Shown here: positions 1-6,952 of the stretch, piece after piece
How positions within the stretch are numbered: the stretch's first letter is position 1
Layout: every line of letters begins with the position of its first letter
Assembly (NCBI GenBank): GCA_002376325.1
Contig: DFMR01000167.1
Coordinates: 1-29,415 of the forward strand
Direction of reading: 5' to 3'
DNA length: 29,415 nucleotides
Source of the DNA: Proteobacteria bacterium UBA3588
GTDB taxonomy: Bacteria > Pseudomonadota > Gammaproteobacteria > Thiohalomonadales > Thiohalomonadaceae
Made by a program: the position numbers and the translations under genes
Notes under the pieces: generated by a model
What the model saw: only the letters and a program-made list of their open reading frames with translations
The model's database searches: none
Told to the model about the DNA's origin: nothing

Positions 1-1
1 G

Positions 2-1402
2 CGGCTCAGGCCGAAGGAGTTTTATGACTTGGTGATCGAGGTGGCCATCGTCCGCCCCGGCCCGATCCAGGGCGACATGGTCCATCCCTATCTGCGCCGC
101 AGGCAGGGGCAGGAAAAGATCACCTACCCCAGCGACGCAGTAAAAGACGTCCTCAAGCGCACCCTGGGCATCCCCATCTTCCAGGAGCAGGTGATCAAGC
201 TGGCGATGGTGGCGGCCGGCTTCTCCGCCGGCGAGGCGGACGGCCTGCGCCGCGCCATGGCGGCATGGAAGCGCAAAGGCGGGCTGGAGCCGTTCGAGCG
301 CAAATTGATCGACGGCATGCGCGAGCGCGGCTACGACGAGCAGTTTGCGCGGCAGATCTTCGCCCAGATCCAGGGCTTCGGCGAATACGGCTTCCCCGAG
401 TCCCACGCCTGCAGCTTCGCCCTGCTGGTCTACGTCTCGGCCTGGCTCAAGTGTTTCGAGCCGGCAGCGTTCACCTGCGCCCTGCTCAACAGCCAGCCGA
501 TGGGCTTTTATGCGCCGAGCCAGCTGGTGCAGGACGCGCGCCGCCACGGCGTCGAGGTGCGGCCGGTGGATGTGATGCACAGCGGATGGGAGTGCACGCT
601 GGAGGCGATTGACCATAGCTGCAAGAAGAAACCAGAAGATGAAGGAACTGAAATTAAATCCCCTCACCCTAGCCCTCTCCCTGGGGGAGAGGGGATAAAG
701 GCGGAACTGGCATTGCGACTTGGGCTGGGCATGGTTAAGGGACTGAGTTATGGCGTGGCGGAACGCATCGTCGCAGTACGCGAGGAGCAACCGTTTGCCG
801 ACGTACCCGATCTGATCCGGCGCGCGTGTCTCAATCAGCGCGACACCGAGGCGCTGGCTGCGGCCGATGCGCTGAAGAGCCTGGCGGGCCATCGCCGCGC
901 GGCGCGCTGGCAGGCGTTGGGCACCGAGCCGGCGATGCCGCTGTTCCCCCAGCCGACCTTTACCGAGCAGCTGCCGCTGCTGGAGGCGCCGGGCGAGGCG
1001 GAGGCTATCGTCGCCGATTACGCCAGCGTCGGACTCACGCTGGGCCGTCATCCGTTGGCGTTGTTGCGCCCGCGGCTGCGCAACAGCGTCCCCGCCGCAC
1101 GCCTCGCCGCCATCGCCGGCGGCGCCCACGTCGCCTGCACCGGGCTGGTGATCTCGCGCCAGTGTCCGGGCAAGGGCAATGCGGTGTTCATCACCCTGGA
1201 GGATGAAACGGGCGTCGTCAACGTCATCGTCTGGCAGCGGCTGGTGGAACGGTTCCGCAAGGAGGTGTTGCAGGGACGGCTGCTGCGGGTACGCGGCAAA
1301 CTACAGCGCGAGGGCGAGGTGATCCATCTGGTGGCGCAGCGGCTGGAGGCACTGGACGCGCTGCTCGGCGAACTGGAGACCCGTTCGCGCGATTTTCATT
1401 GA
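2..1402 (+). CDS. dnaE2: Error-prone DNA polymerase DnaE2/ImuC, C-terminal part (5' end outside window)
   Basis: This is the C-terminal ~466 residues of the translesion C-family polymerase that acts with ImuA/ImuB in damage-induced mutagenesis. The frame is open from base 2 and there is no start in the window. The first residues (RLRPKEFYDLVIEVAIVRPGP, then QGDMVHPYLRRRQG) match the conserved polymerase core of DnaE2, and GFGEYGFPESHACSFALLVY is also typical. It continues through a helix-hairpin-helix region (about LRLGLGMVKGLSYGVAERI) and an OB-fold (HVACTGLVISRQCPGKGNAVFITLEDE) and ends in ETRSRDFH, the usual DnaE2 terminus, so the 3' end is intact. One oddity is a stretch of about 30 extra residues between CTLE and LALRLGLG, rich in Lys/Glu and containing SPHPSPLPGGEG, encoded by a palindromic repeat. 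I infer the gene is still functional because the frame is kept on both sides. Confidence 0.93.
   Translation, partial: RLRPKEFYDLVIEVAIVRPGPIQGDMVHPYLRRRQGQEKITYPSDAVKDVLKRTLGIPIFQEQVIKLAMVAAGFSAGEADGLRRAMAAWKRKGGLEPFERKLIDGMRERGYDEQFARQIFAQIQGFGEYGFPESHACSFALLVYVSAWLKCFEPAAFTCALLNSQPMGFYAPSQLVQDARRHGVEVRPVDVMHSGWECTLEAIDHSCKKKPEDEGTEIKSPHPSPLPGGEGIKAELALRLGLGMVKGLSYGVAERIVAVREEQPFADVPDLIRRACLNQRDTEALAAADALKSLAGHRRAARWQALGTEPAMPLFPQPTFTEQLPLLEAPGEAEAIVADYASVGLTLGRHPLALLRPRLRNSVPAARLAAIAGGAHVACTGLVISRQCPGKGNAVFITLEDETGVVNVIVWQRLVERFRKEVLQGRLLRVRGKLQREGEVIHLVAQRLEALDALLGELETRSRDFH
613..708 (+). repeat. Palindromic dispersed repeat inserted in frame in dnaE2
   Basis: Bases 661-694 contain a GC-rich hairpin: CCCTCTCCC at 673-681 pairs with GGGAGAGGG at 685-693 across a 3-base loop, preceded by CCCTCACCCTAG. 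This is the widespread proteobacterial repeat whose translation reads HPSPLPGGEG. With A/G-rich flanks it adds about 30 codons to dnaE2 without a stop. Family members are normally intergenic. The outer limits are approximate and rest on where DnaE2 similarity breaks off and resumes. Confidence 0.75.
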
Positions 1403-1463
1403 CGGGAAGGTTTTCCAGGAGGCAAACAGAGACAGCCAACACGGTCTGTCATTTCCTGGCGAA

Positions 1464-1537
1464 CTTGGCGCCTTGGCGAGATACCTGTTTTCTTCCCCCC
1501 AGGAAACAAAACCTGTAACTCTCGCCAAGGCGCCAAG
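1464..1537. repeat. 18-bp perfect inverted repeat between convergent dnaE2 and fnr
   Basis: The arm CTTGGCGCCTTGGCGAGA (1464-1481) is repeated perfectly inverted at 1520-1537, with a 38-base spacer. It lies between the stop of dnaE2 (+) and the stop of the fnr-like gene (-), so in either transcript it would fold into a stable stem and could serve as a bidirectional terminator. There is no clear T-run after either arm. The arm itself is built from two near-copies of CTTGGCG, so a dispersed repeat is as likely as a simple terminator. Confidence 0.7.
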
Positions 1538-1579
1538 CGCACAAAGGTGGGCTCAGAATTTGGTGATTCCCGCTCCCAT

Positions 1580-2368
1580 TCAGGTGGCGGTACGCGCCAG
1601 AGCCGGACGGAGGCTGAGTATCTCGGCCGAGGTCATCGACGCCGTTGCTGCCGGCGATGCCGTCAGGCCGGCGACATCACGCAGCCGGGAGACGTCGCAC
1701 AACTGCGTATCGCGTGCACGTACGGTGATAATGCCCTGGCTCTGGAAGCGATTGAGGAGACGGCTTACGGTCTCATTGGCGAGTCCGAGGTAGTTGGCGA
1801 TATCCTCGCGCCCCATCGGCAGGCGGAAGCGATAGGCCGGCAGGCCGCGTTCGGCAAAACGCTCCGAGAGTCCCAGCAGAAACAGCGCCAGCGTCCGTTC
1901 CGCAGTCGGCGAACCGATCAGCATGAACGCGCCCTGGCAGTGATGGACCTTACGGCTCAGCGCCTCGCTCAAGCGCTGCTGAAAGCGCATCATCTCGGCG
2001 GGGGAAAGTGCCAGATCGACCACTTGCATGCGGCAGACGCTGGCCGGCGTCAACGCGCGTACACCGAAACCGTATTTACGGGTCGCCACGCCTTCCAGGC
2101 CGATGAGTTCGCCCGGAAAATGAAAATCGACGATCTGCTCGCTGCCGTCGTCCATCAGCATGAAACTCTTGAAGGCACCGGACTTCACTGCGAATATCGA
2201 TTGGAACGGCGCGTCGGCCTCACACACCTGCTCGCCTTTCGCCACGTGTTCACGTCGCGACACCACCTGATTGAAGCGTTCGCCTTCATCGGTACCAAGC
2301 CCAACGACGCGGCACATGCCAAACAATCCGCAACGGTCGCACGCAACTTCTTTCTTTTGAAATGCCAT
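1580..2368 (-). CDS. fnr: FNR-family oxygen-sensing transcriptional regulator
   Basis: Crp/Fnr-superfamily regulator of 262 residues. An N-terminal cluster Cys10-X2-Cys13-X5-Cys19 (CDRCGLFGMC) and a fourth cysteine, Cys112 (PASVCRM), match the four [4Fe-4S] ligands of E. coli FNR in order and spacing type. The cyclic-nucleotide-fold domain spans about residues 25-140. The C-terminal winged helix has MGREDIANYLGLANETVSRL; Glu199, Ser202 and Arg203 occupy the positions that read TTGAT half-sites in FNR. The ATG at 2368 is preferred because the frame upstream opens only with a TTG lacking a ribosome site, and this start gives normal FNR spacing ahead of Cys10. There is a C-terminal Ala/Ser/Thr-rich tail of about 25 residues. 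Family knowledge: the cluster is lost in oxygen, which switches off DNA binding. A matching site lies upstream of rnfA in this window. Confidence 0.9.
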   Translation of the reverse strand: MAFQKKEVACDRCGLFGMCRVVGLGTDEGERFNQVVSRREHVAKGEQVCEADAPFQSIFAVKSGAFKSFMLMDDGSEQIVDFHFPGELIGLEGVATRKYGFGVRALTPASVCRMQVVDLALSPAEMMRFQQRLSEALSRKVHHCQGAFMLIGSPTAERTLALFLLGLSERFAERGLPAYRFRLPMGREDIANYLGLANETVSRLLNRFQSQGIITVRARDTQLCDVSRLRDVAGLTASPAATASMTSAEILSLRPALARTAT

Positions 2369-2663
2369 GTCACTATCCCGCGAAATTCTGTCTGTGGCTG
2401 CCAAAGGCGGCCCCGCGTCGCCTTCATACGGGACCAATAATACCAAATGGATTTTGCTGCTTCGCAGAACTCAGTTTTCTCATCGCTGCATCGGAACAGT
2501 ATAGACACCTGCCTGCGACGGGCACGGCGCAGACGGTGACGGCGGCAACATCGGCATGATTTTCATATCGTTATCGATTAACTTAGACGTGCTCTTAAAC
2601 GGCCTATCGGGCTGCGCGGAGCACCGGCAAGAGCGAAGAGCGCCGATCGGTTTCCTGACTTAT
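2369..2663. other. Intergenic region upstream of fnr and downstream of the PHP gene
   Basis: About 295 bases hold the fnr upstream region and the 3' flank of the PHP gene. I see no FNR box, no convincing promoter and no perfect hairpin. There is only an imperfect pairing of ATCGG/CCGAT plus GCGC/GCGC around 2610-2650, without a T-run. No protein-coding frame here has a credible start. Confidence 0.4.
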
Positions 2664-4154
2664 TTAATTGTTTGACGTGCTGCCGTCCGGAGAGGGGGTT
2701 GAATCGCGGTGCGTCACGGCCCGGCGTCGGCGCCAGCCTATGATGGCCAGCACAAGTGCGACCGCGATCAGCGGCGCCGCCGCATACATGGCCATCCCGC
2801 CCAACTGCTGGGTGGTATTGCTCAGCGCCAATGCGCCCTGCGGTTTGCTGAAATAGATCTGGACGCCGCGCCACAGCAGGCCGATGCCGACGATGCCGAG
2901 CCAGGTGGCGAACAGCACCCGGCTGGGCCGCAGTCCGCGCCGTTCCAATGCCGCCGCTGCGGCGATCGACAGTCCGCCCCAGACCCACCACCCCAGCAGG
3001 CGCGGAAACGACAGCTCGGCGCCGTAACGCACCGCCTCCACGAACGGTGCGAAGACGATGCGCGCGATCGAAGGCTCTCCGATGTACCCCGCCACCACCG
3101 GCGTAACCGCTGCGGCGTCGTGGTTGCGCAGCGCGGCGACCACCGCATCCGCCCGCTGCTGCGGCGTCATCGCCGCCGCTCCCGGGATGTGGAATAGCGT
3201 CCACGCGCGAACGGCGCCACCCCAGCGATGCCAGTCGCTGGATGCGACCAGCGCCAGACGGTCCTTCTGCGCCACATCCAGGATTGCGGCACGGACATCC
3301 TTCGGCGTATCCGGATGGATGTTGTTGGCGATCTCGAAACCATCGACGCCCGCGGCCGCCAGCCGGTGCACCGCGTCGATGTCGAGATGCCAGCCCAGTG
3401 AGATCACCGCCCCGTGGTGCTGATCGTGGATGGCCGCCGCAAAACGACGTGCGTAATCCAAACGATCGGACGAGAAACGGGGGATTTGCACGCCCGGCTT
3501 CAGTCCCAGTCCCAGCAGGTAGTCGCCGTCAGTGTCGGGCACCTCGACGCCGGGAATCACGCCCAGCTGCGGAAACTCTCGCGCCGCCGCTTGCTGCGCA
3601 GAAAACGATCCGTGCGGATCGTCGTGTGCAGTCACCGCCACCACGTTGAAACCGCGCGCCAGACTCCAACCCAGTTTGAACAGTCCAAGGACCGAAGCGT
3701 CTTGCGTACCCAGGGTGCGGCTGTGCAGGTCGGCGATCACCGTGTCGGGGTCATGGGGGTTCAGCCTCCAGCCCGGAAAGTGGATATTCGAGATGAACAG
3801 CATGTAGGCGATCAGGCACCAGGGGGCAAACACCGCCCAGCCGGTGGTGCGCAGGCCGCGCCGCCACCACACGCCGCCGCGGCGCCAGGCCCAGATGGCG
3901 GCCGCCACCCCCAACCAGAAGGCGGTGACGGCGAATGCCACGCGAAAGTCGGGAGCACCGACGATGGCGTTGCCGGGTGCTGTCAGCGGTTCCCACAGGA
4001 TCGAACTCAGCGGATAGGCGAGCTGCATGTGCGCCAGCCGCGCATAGGTGCGCGGGTCGAACGGACCGGCCGGGTGCCACGGCGACAGCGCCGCGACGCT
4101 CAGCACCAGCAATAACAGCAGGACGACGCGCTGAAAACCGCTCAACCGCGTCAT
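2664..4154 (-). CDS. Membrane-anchored PHP-domain (polymerase/histidinol phosphatase-like) protein
   Basis: 496-residue protein with an embedded PHP-type metallophosphoesterase domain. Hydrophobic segments lie at about residues 9-24, 72-90 and 105-122, and again in the C-terminal third (about 387-405, 412-430, 452-474). The domain between them has PHP landmarks: D142-L-H-S-R-T147, VAVTAHDD (171-179), GVEV (202-205), a His at 256 (SLGWH) and ASSDWH (305-309). Two positions differ from the usual motifs: the second His of DxHxH is Arg146, and the Asp of TDH is Ala176, so metal binding may be altered. The ATG overlaps the stop of the upstream LTA-synthase-like gene (ATGA), which fixes the start and suggests translational coupling; a start 21 codons earlier is open but would overlap more. 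If the first three segments all span the membrane from a cytoplasmic N-terminus, the domain is periplasmic. The substrate is unknown; a role on envelope phosphoesters is inferred only from the neighbour. Confidence 0.75.
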   Translation of the reverse strand: MTRLSGFQRVVLLLLLVLSVAALSPWHPAGPFDPRTYARLAHMQLAYPLSSILWEPLTAPGNAIVGAPDFRVAFAVTAFWLGVAAAIWAWRRGGVWWRRGLRTTGWAVFAPWCLIAYMLFISNIHFPGWRLNPHDPDTVIADLHSRTLGTQDASVLGLFKLGWSLARGFNVVAVTAHDDPHGSFSAQQAAAREFPQLGVIPGVEVPDTDGDYLLGLGLKPGVQIPRFSSDRLDYARRFAAAIHDQHHGAVISLGWHLDIDAVHRLAAAGVDGFEIANNIHPDTPKDVRAAILDVAQKDRLALVASSDWHRWGGAVRAWTLFHIPGAAAMTPQQRADAVVAALRNHDAAAVTPVVAGYIGEPSIARIVFAPFVEAVRYGAELSFPRLLGWWVWGGLSIAAAAALERRGLRPSRVLFATWLGIVGIGLLWRGVQIYFSKPQGALALSNTTQQLGGMAMYAAAPLIAVALVLAIIGWRRRRAVTHRDSTPSPDGSTSNN

Positions 4155-6031
4155 CGGCGTGCCCAGTGGTTGCTGCGCAGCAGGTTGAAGCTGAGCTGGT
4201 CGCGCGCCAACAGCCAACGCTGCAGCCGGTCGAGATAACTCGGCGGCACGGCGCCGTCGATCCCGTGCGCCTCCAGGCGATTGTGGAGGTTGTGCTTAAG
4301 ATAAGCGCGGTCGGTAATGATGCCGATGGCCTCGCCGCCCTCGGTCACCATGGCCATGCCGCCGTGATGCTTGCGGAACACCGATTCGCCGATCGATGAG
4401 AATTCGTCGTTGAAACCGAGCAGATCCATGATGGTGGGCATCACGTCGAGCTGCGACGCGACCACGGTGTCGGTCCCCGGCTTGATGATGCCCGGCGCGT
4501 AGATGAGGAACGGCGTGTGGAAGCGTTGCAGCAGGTTGTTGCCCTGCTGCCAGTGGGTCGCGTGGTCGGCGGTAAACATGAAGATGGTGTTGTGGAACCA
4601 CGGCTCCTTGCGCGCCGCCGCTATGAACTGGCCGATGCTCCAGTCCGAATAGCTCATGGCGTTGATATAACCGTTCAGGTCGTCATAGCTGTAGGGCTCG
4701 CGAATGACATGCCCCGGCACCGGCAGATAGGGCGTATGGGTGCTGCCGGTGAAACAGTAGGCGATAAACGGCTTTTTGATGGTATCGATTTTCTTCTTGA
4801 GGAACTGCAGCATGTCGTAATCCCAGCCGAAGGTCGCCATCTCCGGGTGGGGATATTTCAGCAACAGCGGGATGTCCTGCTTGCCGTAATACTGCTGGAA
4901 CCCGTCCGCCTTGGCCACCTCGTCCACCTTGAACGAGTCGCGGTCGGAGGTCTGCACGAAGATGGAGTGATAACCGTGGCGCGCGGCCACATCGCCCAGG
5001 CGGGTGAAGTTGGAGATGCCGAGACCGGCATCGATGCGCGGCAGCCCTTCCAGCATCGGGATACCGGTCAGCGTCGCCTGAATCCCTTCGATGCTGCGCT
5101 GGCCGGCCGCGTAGAAGTGGGTGAATTTCAGCCCATCCTTCGCCAAGGCGTCGAAATTGGGGGTGTCGCCGATGTGCTTGCCGCTGAAACTGTCGACAAA
5201 ATCGAAATTCCAGCTCTCCATCAGCACGAACACGATGTTGTACCCGGTAGGCTTGCCGTCATAGCGCTGCGCCATCGGATAGGCGGCATCGGTAATCGGG
5301 CGCTGCTCCCCGAGGATCGCCACCGCCTCCTTCTCCGGGTAGAAGTTATGTTTCACCGGATTCATGTTGAGCGAGAAGACGATGGTGGTGAATACGCCGT
5401 TGAGGGCCAGATTGCCGAACGCCGAGCTGCCGCCGTCGAAGGCGTCGATCAGCTCGATCATCTTGCCGGTGGGACCGCCGCGTCCGACGATGGCCAGCGC
5501 CAGGAACAGCACCACGTATTGCAGCGGCGCCCAGCGCATCGGCTTGAACGGAATGCGCAGGATGCGCAGCCACAACCATGCCAGCGCCGCGGCAAACAGA
5601 CCGAACAGGATCAGCGCCCACCAGTAGGCCTCCAGGGCAAAGGTGACCAGGTAGGTCCAGTCGTTGCCGATCAGCGCCAGTTCGTAGGAGATATGGCGCT
5701 TGACCTGATAGAAGTAGGTCACGTCGCCCAGCAACAGCAGAAACATGCCGATGACCAGCGCGTAGGTCACCCACGCAAAGGTATCGAACCAGGCGCGGCG
5801 GTCCAGCCGTTTGAGCGGAAAGGCCATCAGCAGGAACGGGATCGCGAGGATGCGCGCCACCACCGAACCGTCGAAGCGCAGGCCGTAGAAGAAGGCTCCG
5901 AAGACCTGACCGGTACTGAGCGAGGAGAACACCGAGGGGTAGAGAAAATAGAGCAGGGCGCGCCCAAGGGTGAACAGCGCCATGGCGATGGCGAAGAAGA
6001 TCAGGCTTTTCTGGAGTCGGGTCATCGTCAT
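4151..6031 (-). CDS. LTA synthase family membrane phosphotransferase (sulfatase/alkaline-phosphatase fold)
   Basis: 626-residue inner-membrane protein. About five hydrophobic segments in the first 185 residues (near 8-29, 59-72, 86-103, 127-155, 168-184) precede an extracytoplasmic sulfatase-fold domain. Visible active-site landmarks are Glu272 (FVLMESWN), a nucleophile position Ser313 in AGQRSIEG where LtaS has Thr, His432 (GSTHTPY) and the metal motif TADHATH with Asp489/His490, then RFHTPFLIYAPG. This is the family of LtaS, OpgB and related Gram-negative phosphoglycerol or phosphoethanolamine transferases, which modify lipids or periplasmic glucans from phospholipid donors. Gram-negative bacteria lack lipoteichoic acid, so the acceptor is unknown. 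It is the first gene of a two-gene unit with the PHP protein. No strong ribosome site is seen before the ATG, and an in-frame ATG two codons later is equally possible. Confidence 0.85.
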   Translation of the reverse strand: MTMTRLQKSLIFFAIAMALFTLGRALLYFLYPSVFSSLSTGQVFGAFFYGLRFDGSVVARILAIPFLLMAFPLKRLDRRAWFDTFAWVTYALVIGMFLLLLGDVTYFYQVKRHISYELALIGNDWTYLVTFALEAYWWALILFGLFAAALAWLWLRILRIPFKPMRWAPLQYVVLFLALAIVGRGGPTGKMIELIDAFDGGSSAFGNLALNGVFTTIVFSLNMNPVKHNFYPEKEAVAILGEQRPITDAAYPMAQRYDGKPTGYNIVFVLMESWNFDFVDSFSGKHIGDTPNFDALAKDGLKFTHFYAAGQRSIEGIQATLTGIPMLEGLPRIDAGLGISNFTRLGDVAARHGYHSIFVQTSDRDSFKVDEVAKADGFQQYYGKQDIPLLLKYPHPEMATFGWDYDMLQFLKKKIDTIKKPFIAYCFTGSTHTPYLPVPGHVIREPYSYDDLNGYINAMSYSDWSIGQFIAAARKEPWFHNTIFMFTADHATHWQQGNNLLQRFHTPFLIYAPGIIKPGTDTVVASQLDVMPTIMDLLGFNDEFSSIGESVFRKHHGGMAMVTEGGEAIGIITDRAYLKHNLHNRLEAHGIDGAVPPSYLDRLQRWLLARDQLSFNLLRSNHWARR

Positions 6032-6221
6032 AGTTTCGGGTTTCGAATGTCACGAGGCCGTTAGGTGAGGGTCCGGCCCTCTAGCTGCGGCGCGCCGAGG
6101 GACGCGCGGTTGCGTTGAAGTTCGAAACCTGAAGGGCTCGTATTCGCTGGGAGTGCAGCGAAAATTGAGCATACCGGCCGGATGTTATGGGTCTAGCATA
6201 CCGTATTTGGCCCGCCCGCTG

Positions 6222-6239
6222 CATGCCGCGCGCGGCATG
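6222..6239. repeat. 18-bp perfect palindrome after the dCMP deaminase gene
   Basis: CATGCCGCG is followed directly by its reverse complement CGCGGCATG, 8 bases beyond the end of the deaminase gene. It could terminate that transcript, but no T-run follows on the minus strand. Because it lacks a loop it could also be a protein-binding dyad. Confidence 0.4.
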
Positions 6240-6246
6240 GCGCCGT

Positions 6247-6798
6247 TCAAAACTTGCGCAACAGCTGCTCCAGTATCTTCTTGAAAAAGCCGCCGGGAGC
6301 GATGGTGATACGGGCATTGTCGACGCTGATCTCCTCCAGTTGATAGCAGGTCACGTCGATAGCGGCCTCGCGGTACATCTGGTAGGAAAGCTCCAGGTCG
6401 TCGGCCCAACGCGACAGGAAATCCTCGCTCGGAGCGATGAACACCACCCGCGCGATCTCGTCCTGGATCAGCTTCGAGGCGCAGCGCGGGCACGGCGGAT
6501 GGGTGACGTAGACGGTGCAGCCGCGCAGGTCGCGCTTGGCGAAGATCATCGCGTTCTCTTCGGCGTGGATGGTCAGGTTCAGCTTGGTGGCCCGATCGAC
6601 CAGCCGCTCCGTGGTGTCGTGCACGCCGGCGGCGAAGCCGTTGTAGCCCAGCGAGACGATGCGGTTGCCGTCGGTGATGACCGCACCCACCTGGGACGAG
6701 GGGTCCTTGCTCCAGCCGGAGATGTGGGCCGCCAGGCTCAGAAAGCGGGTATCCCATTTTGCAACTGCGGAAGGCCCGGTGGATTCTTTCGTGGTCAT
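6247..6798 (-). CDS. Deoxycytidylate (dCMP) deaminase family protein
   Basis: 183-residue zinc-dependent cytidine-deaminase-fold enzyme. The catalytic HAE motif is at His78-Ala-Glu80 and the two zinc cysteines are in PPCPRC (Cys103, Cys106); DPSSQVGAV and SLGYNGFAAGV are the usual substrate-pocket motifs of dCMP deaminases. The family converts dCMP to dUMP for thymidylate synthesis in the cytoplasm. A C-terminal extension of about 30 residues (from about 150) follows the core and I do not recognise it. The gene lies downstream of apbC in the same direction but behind a terminator hairpin, so it may be a separate transcript. In E. coli and Pseudomonas the neighbourhood of metG and mrp/apbC contains dcd (dCTP deaminase), which feeds the same pathway. 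Specificity for dCMP over another deoxycytidine nucleotide is inferred. Confidence 0.85.
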   Translation of the reverse strand: MTTKESTGPSAVAKWDTRFLSLAAHISGWSKDPSSQVGAVITDGNRIVSLGYNGFAAGVHDTTERLVDRATKLNLTIHAEENAMIFAKRDLRGCTVYVTHPPCPRCASKLIQDEIARVVFIAPSEDFLSRWADDLELSYQMYREAAIDVTCYQLEEISVDNARITIAPGGFFKKILEQLLRKF

Positions 6799-6839
6799 CG
6801 CTGTAAGGAGGTTCGGTGGCCTTAGAAAGTCATAAGGTA

Positions 6840-6950
6840 CGAGATACGGGGTGCGATAAACAAGGGAGTTGAAATGAAAGACGGGGCGTTGGTCACGCCC
6901 CGTCGCTCTCCGCTATCCCTCGCACCTTGTCCCTCGTATCTCGTCCCTGC
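6840..6950. repeat. Inverted heptamer-array element around a hairpin, downstream of apbC
   Basis: Bases 6916-6950 are five consecutive heptamers (TCCCTCG, CACCTTG, TCCCTCG, TATCTCG, TCCCTGC). The other end (6840-6858) has the same type of heptamers on the opposite strand; CGAGATA at 6840-6846 is the exact complement of TATCTCG at 6937-6943. The central part holds the apbC terminator hairpin. An element of the same design sits before rnfB. Confidence 0.65.
6880..6904 (-). terminator. Rho-independent terminator of apbC
   Basis: GACGGGGCG (6880-6888) pairs with CGCCCCGTC (6896-6904) over a 7-base loop. Reading the minus strand, the stem is followed by TTTCATTT, a weak U-tract. It is about 50 bases beyond the apbC stop. 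Confidence 0.7.
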
Positions 6951-6952
6951 CT

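Noticed and set aside
2578..3204. Alternative minus-strand frame overlapping the 3' end of the PHP gene
   Set aside because: It is Arg/Gly-rich without motifs; the PHP frame with its membrane segments explains the region.
6803..6880. Plus-strand TAAGGAGG followed by a short GTG-started frame
   Set aside because: The frame has about 18 codons with no distinctive content and runs into the heptamer element; probably chance.
6916..6950. Possible CRISPR-like array (also 11086-11110)
   Set aside because: Units are 7 bases in direct contact with no spacers; these are heptamer tandem repeats, not CRISPR.
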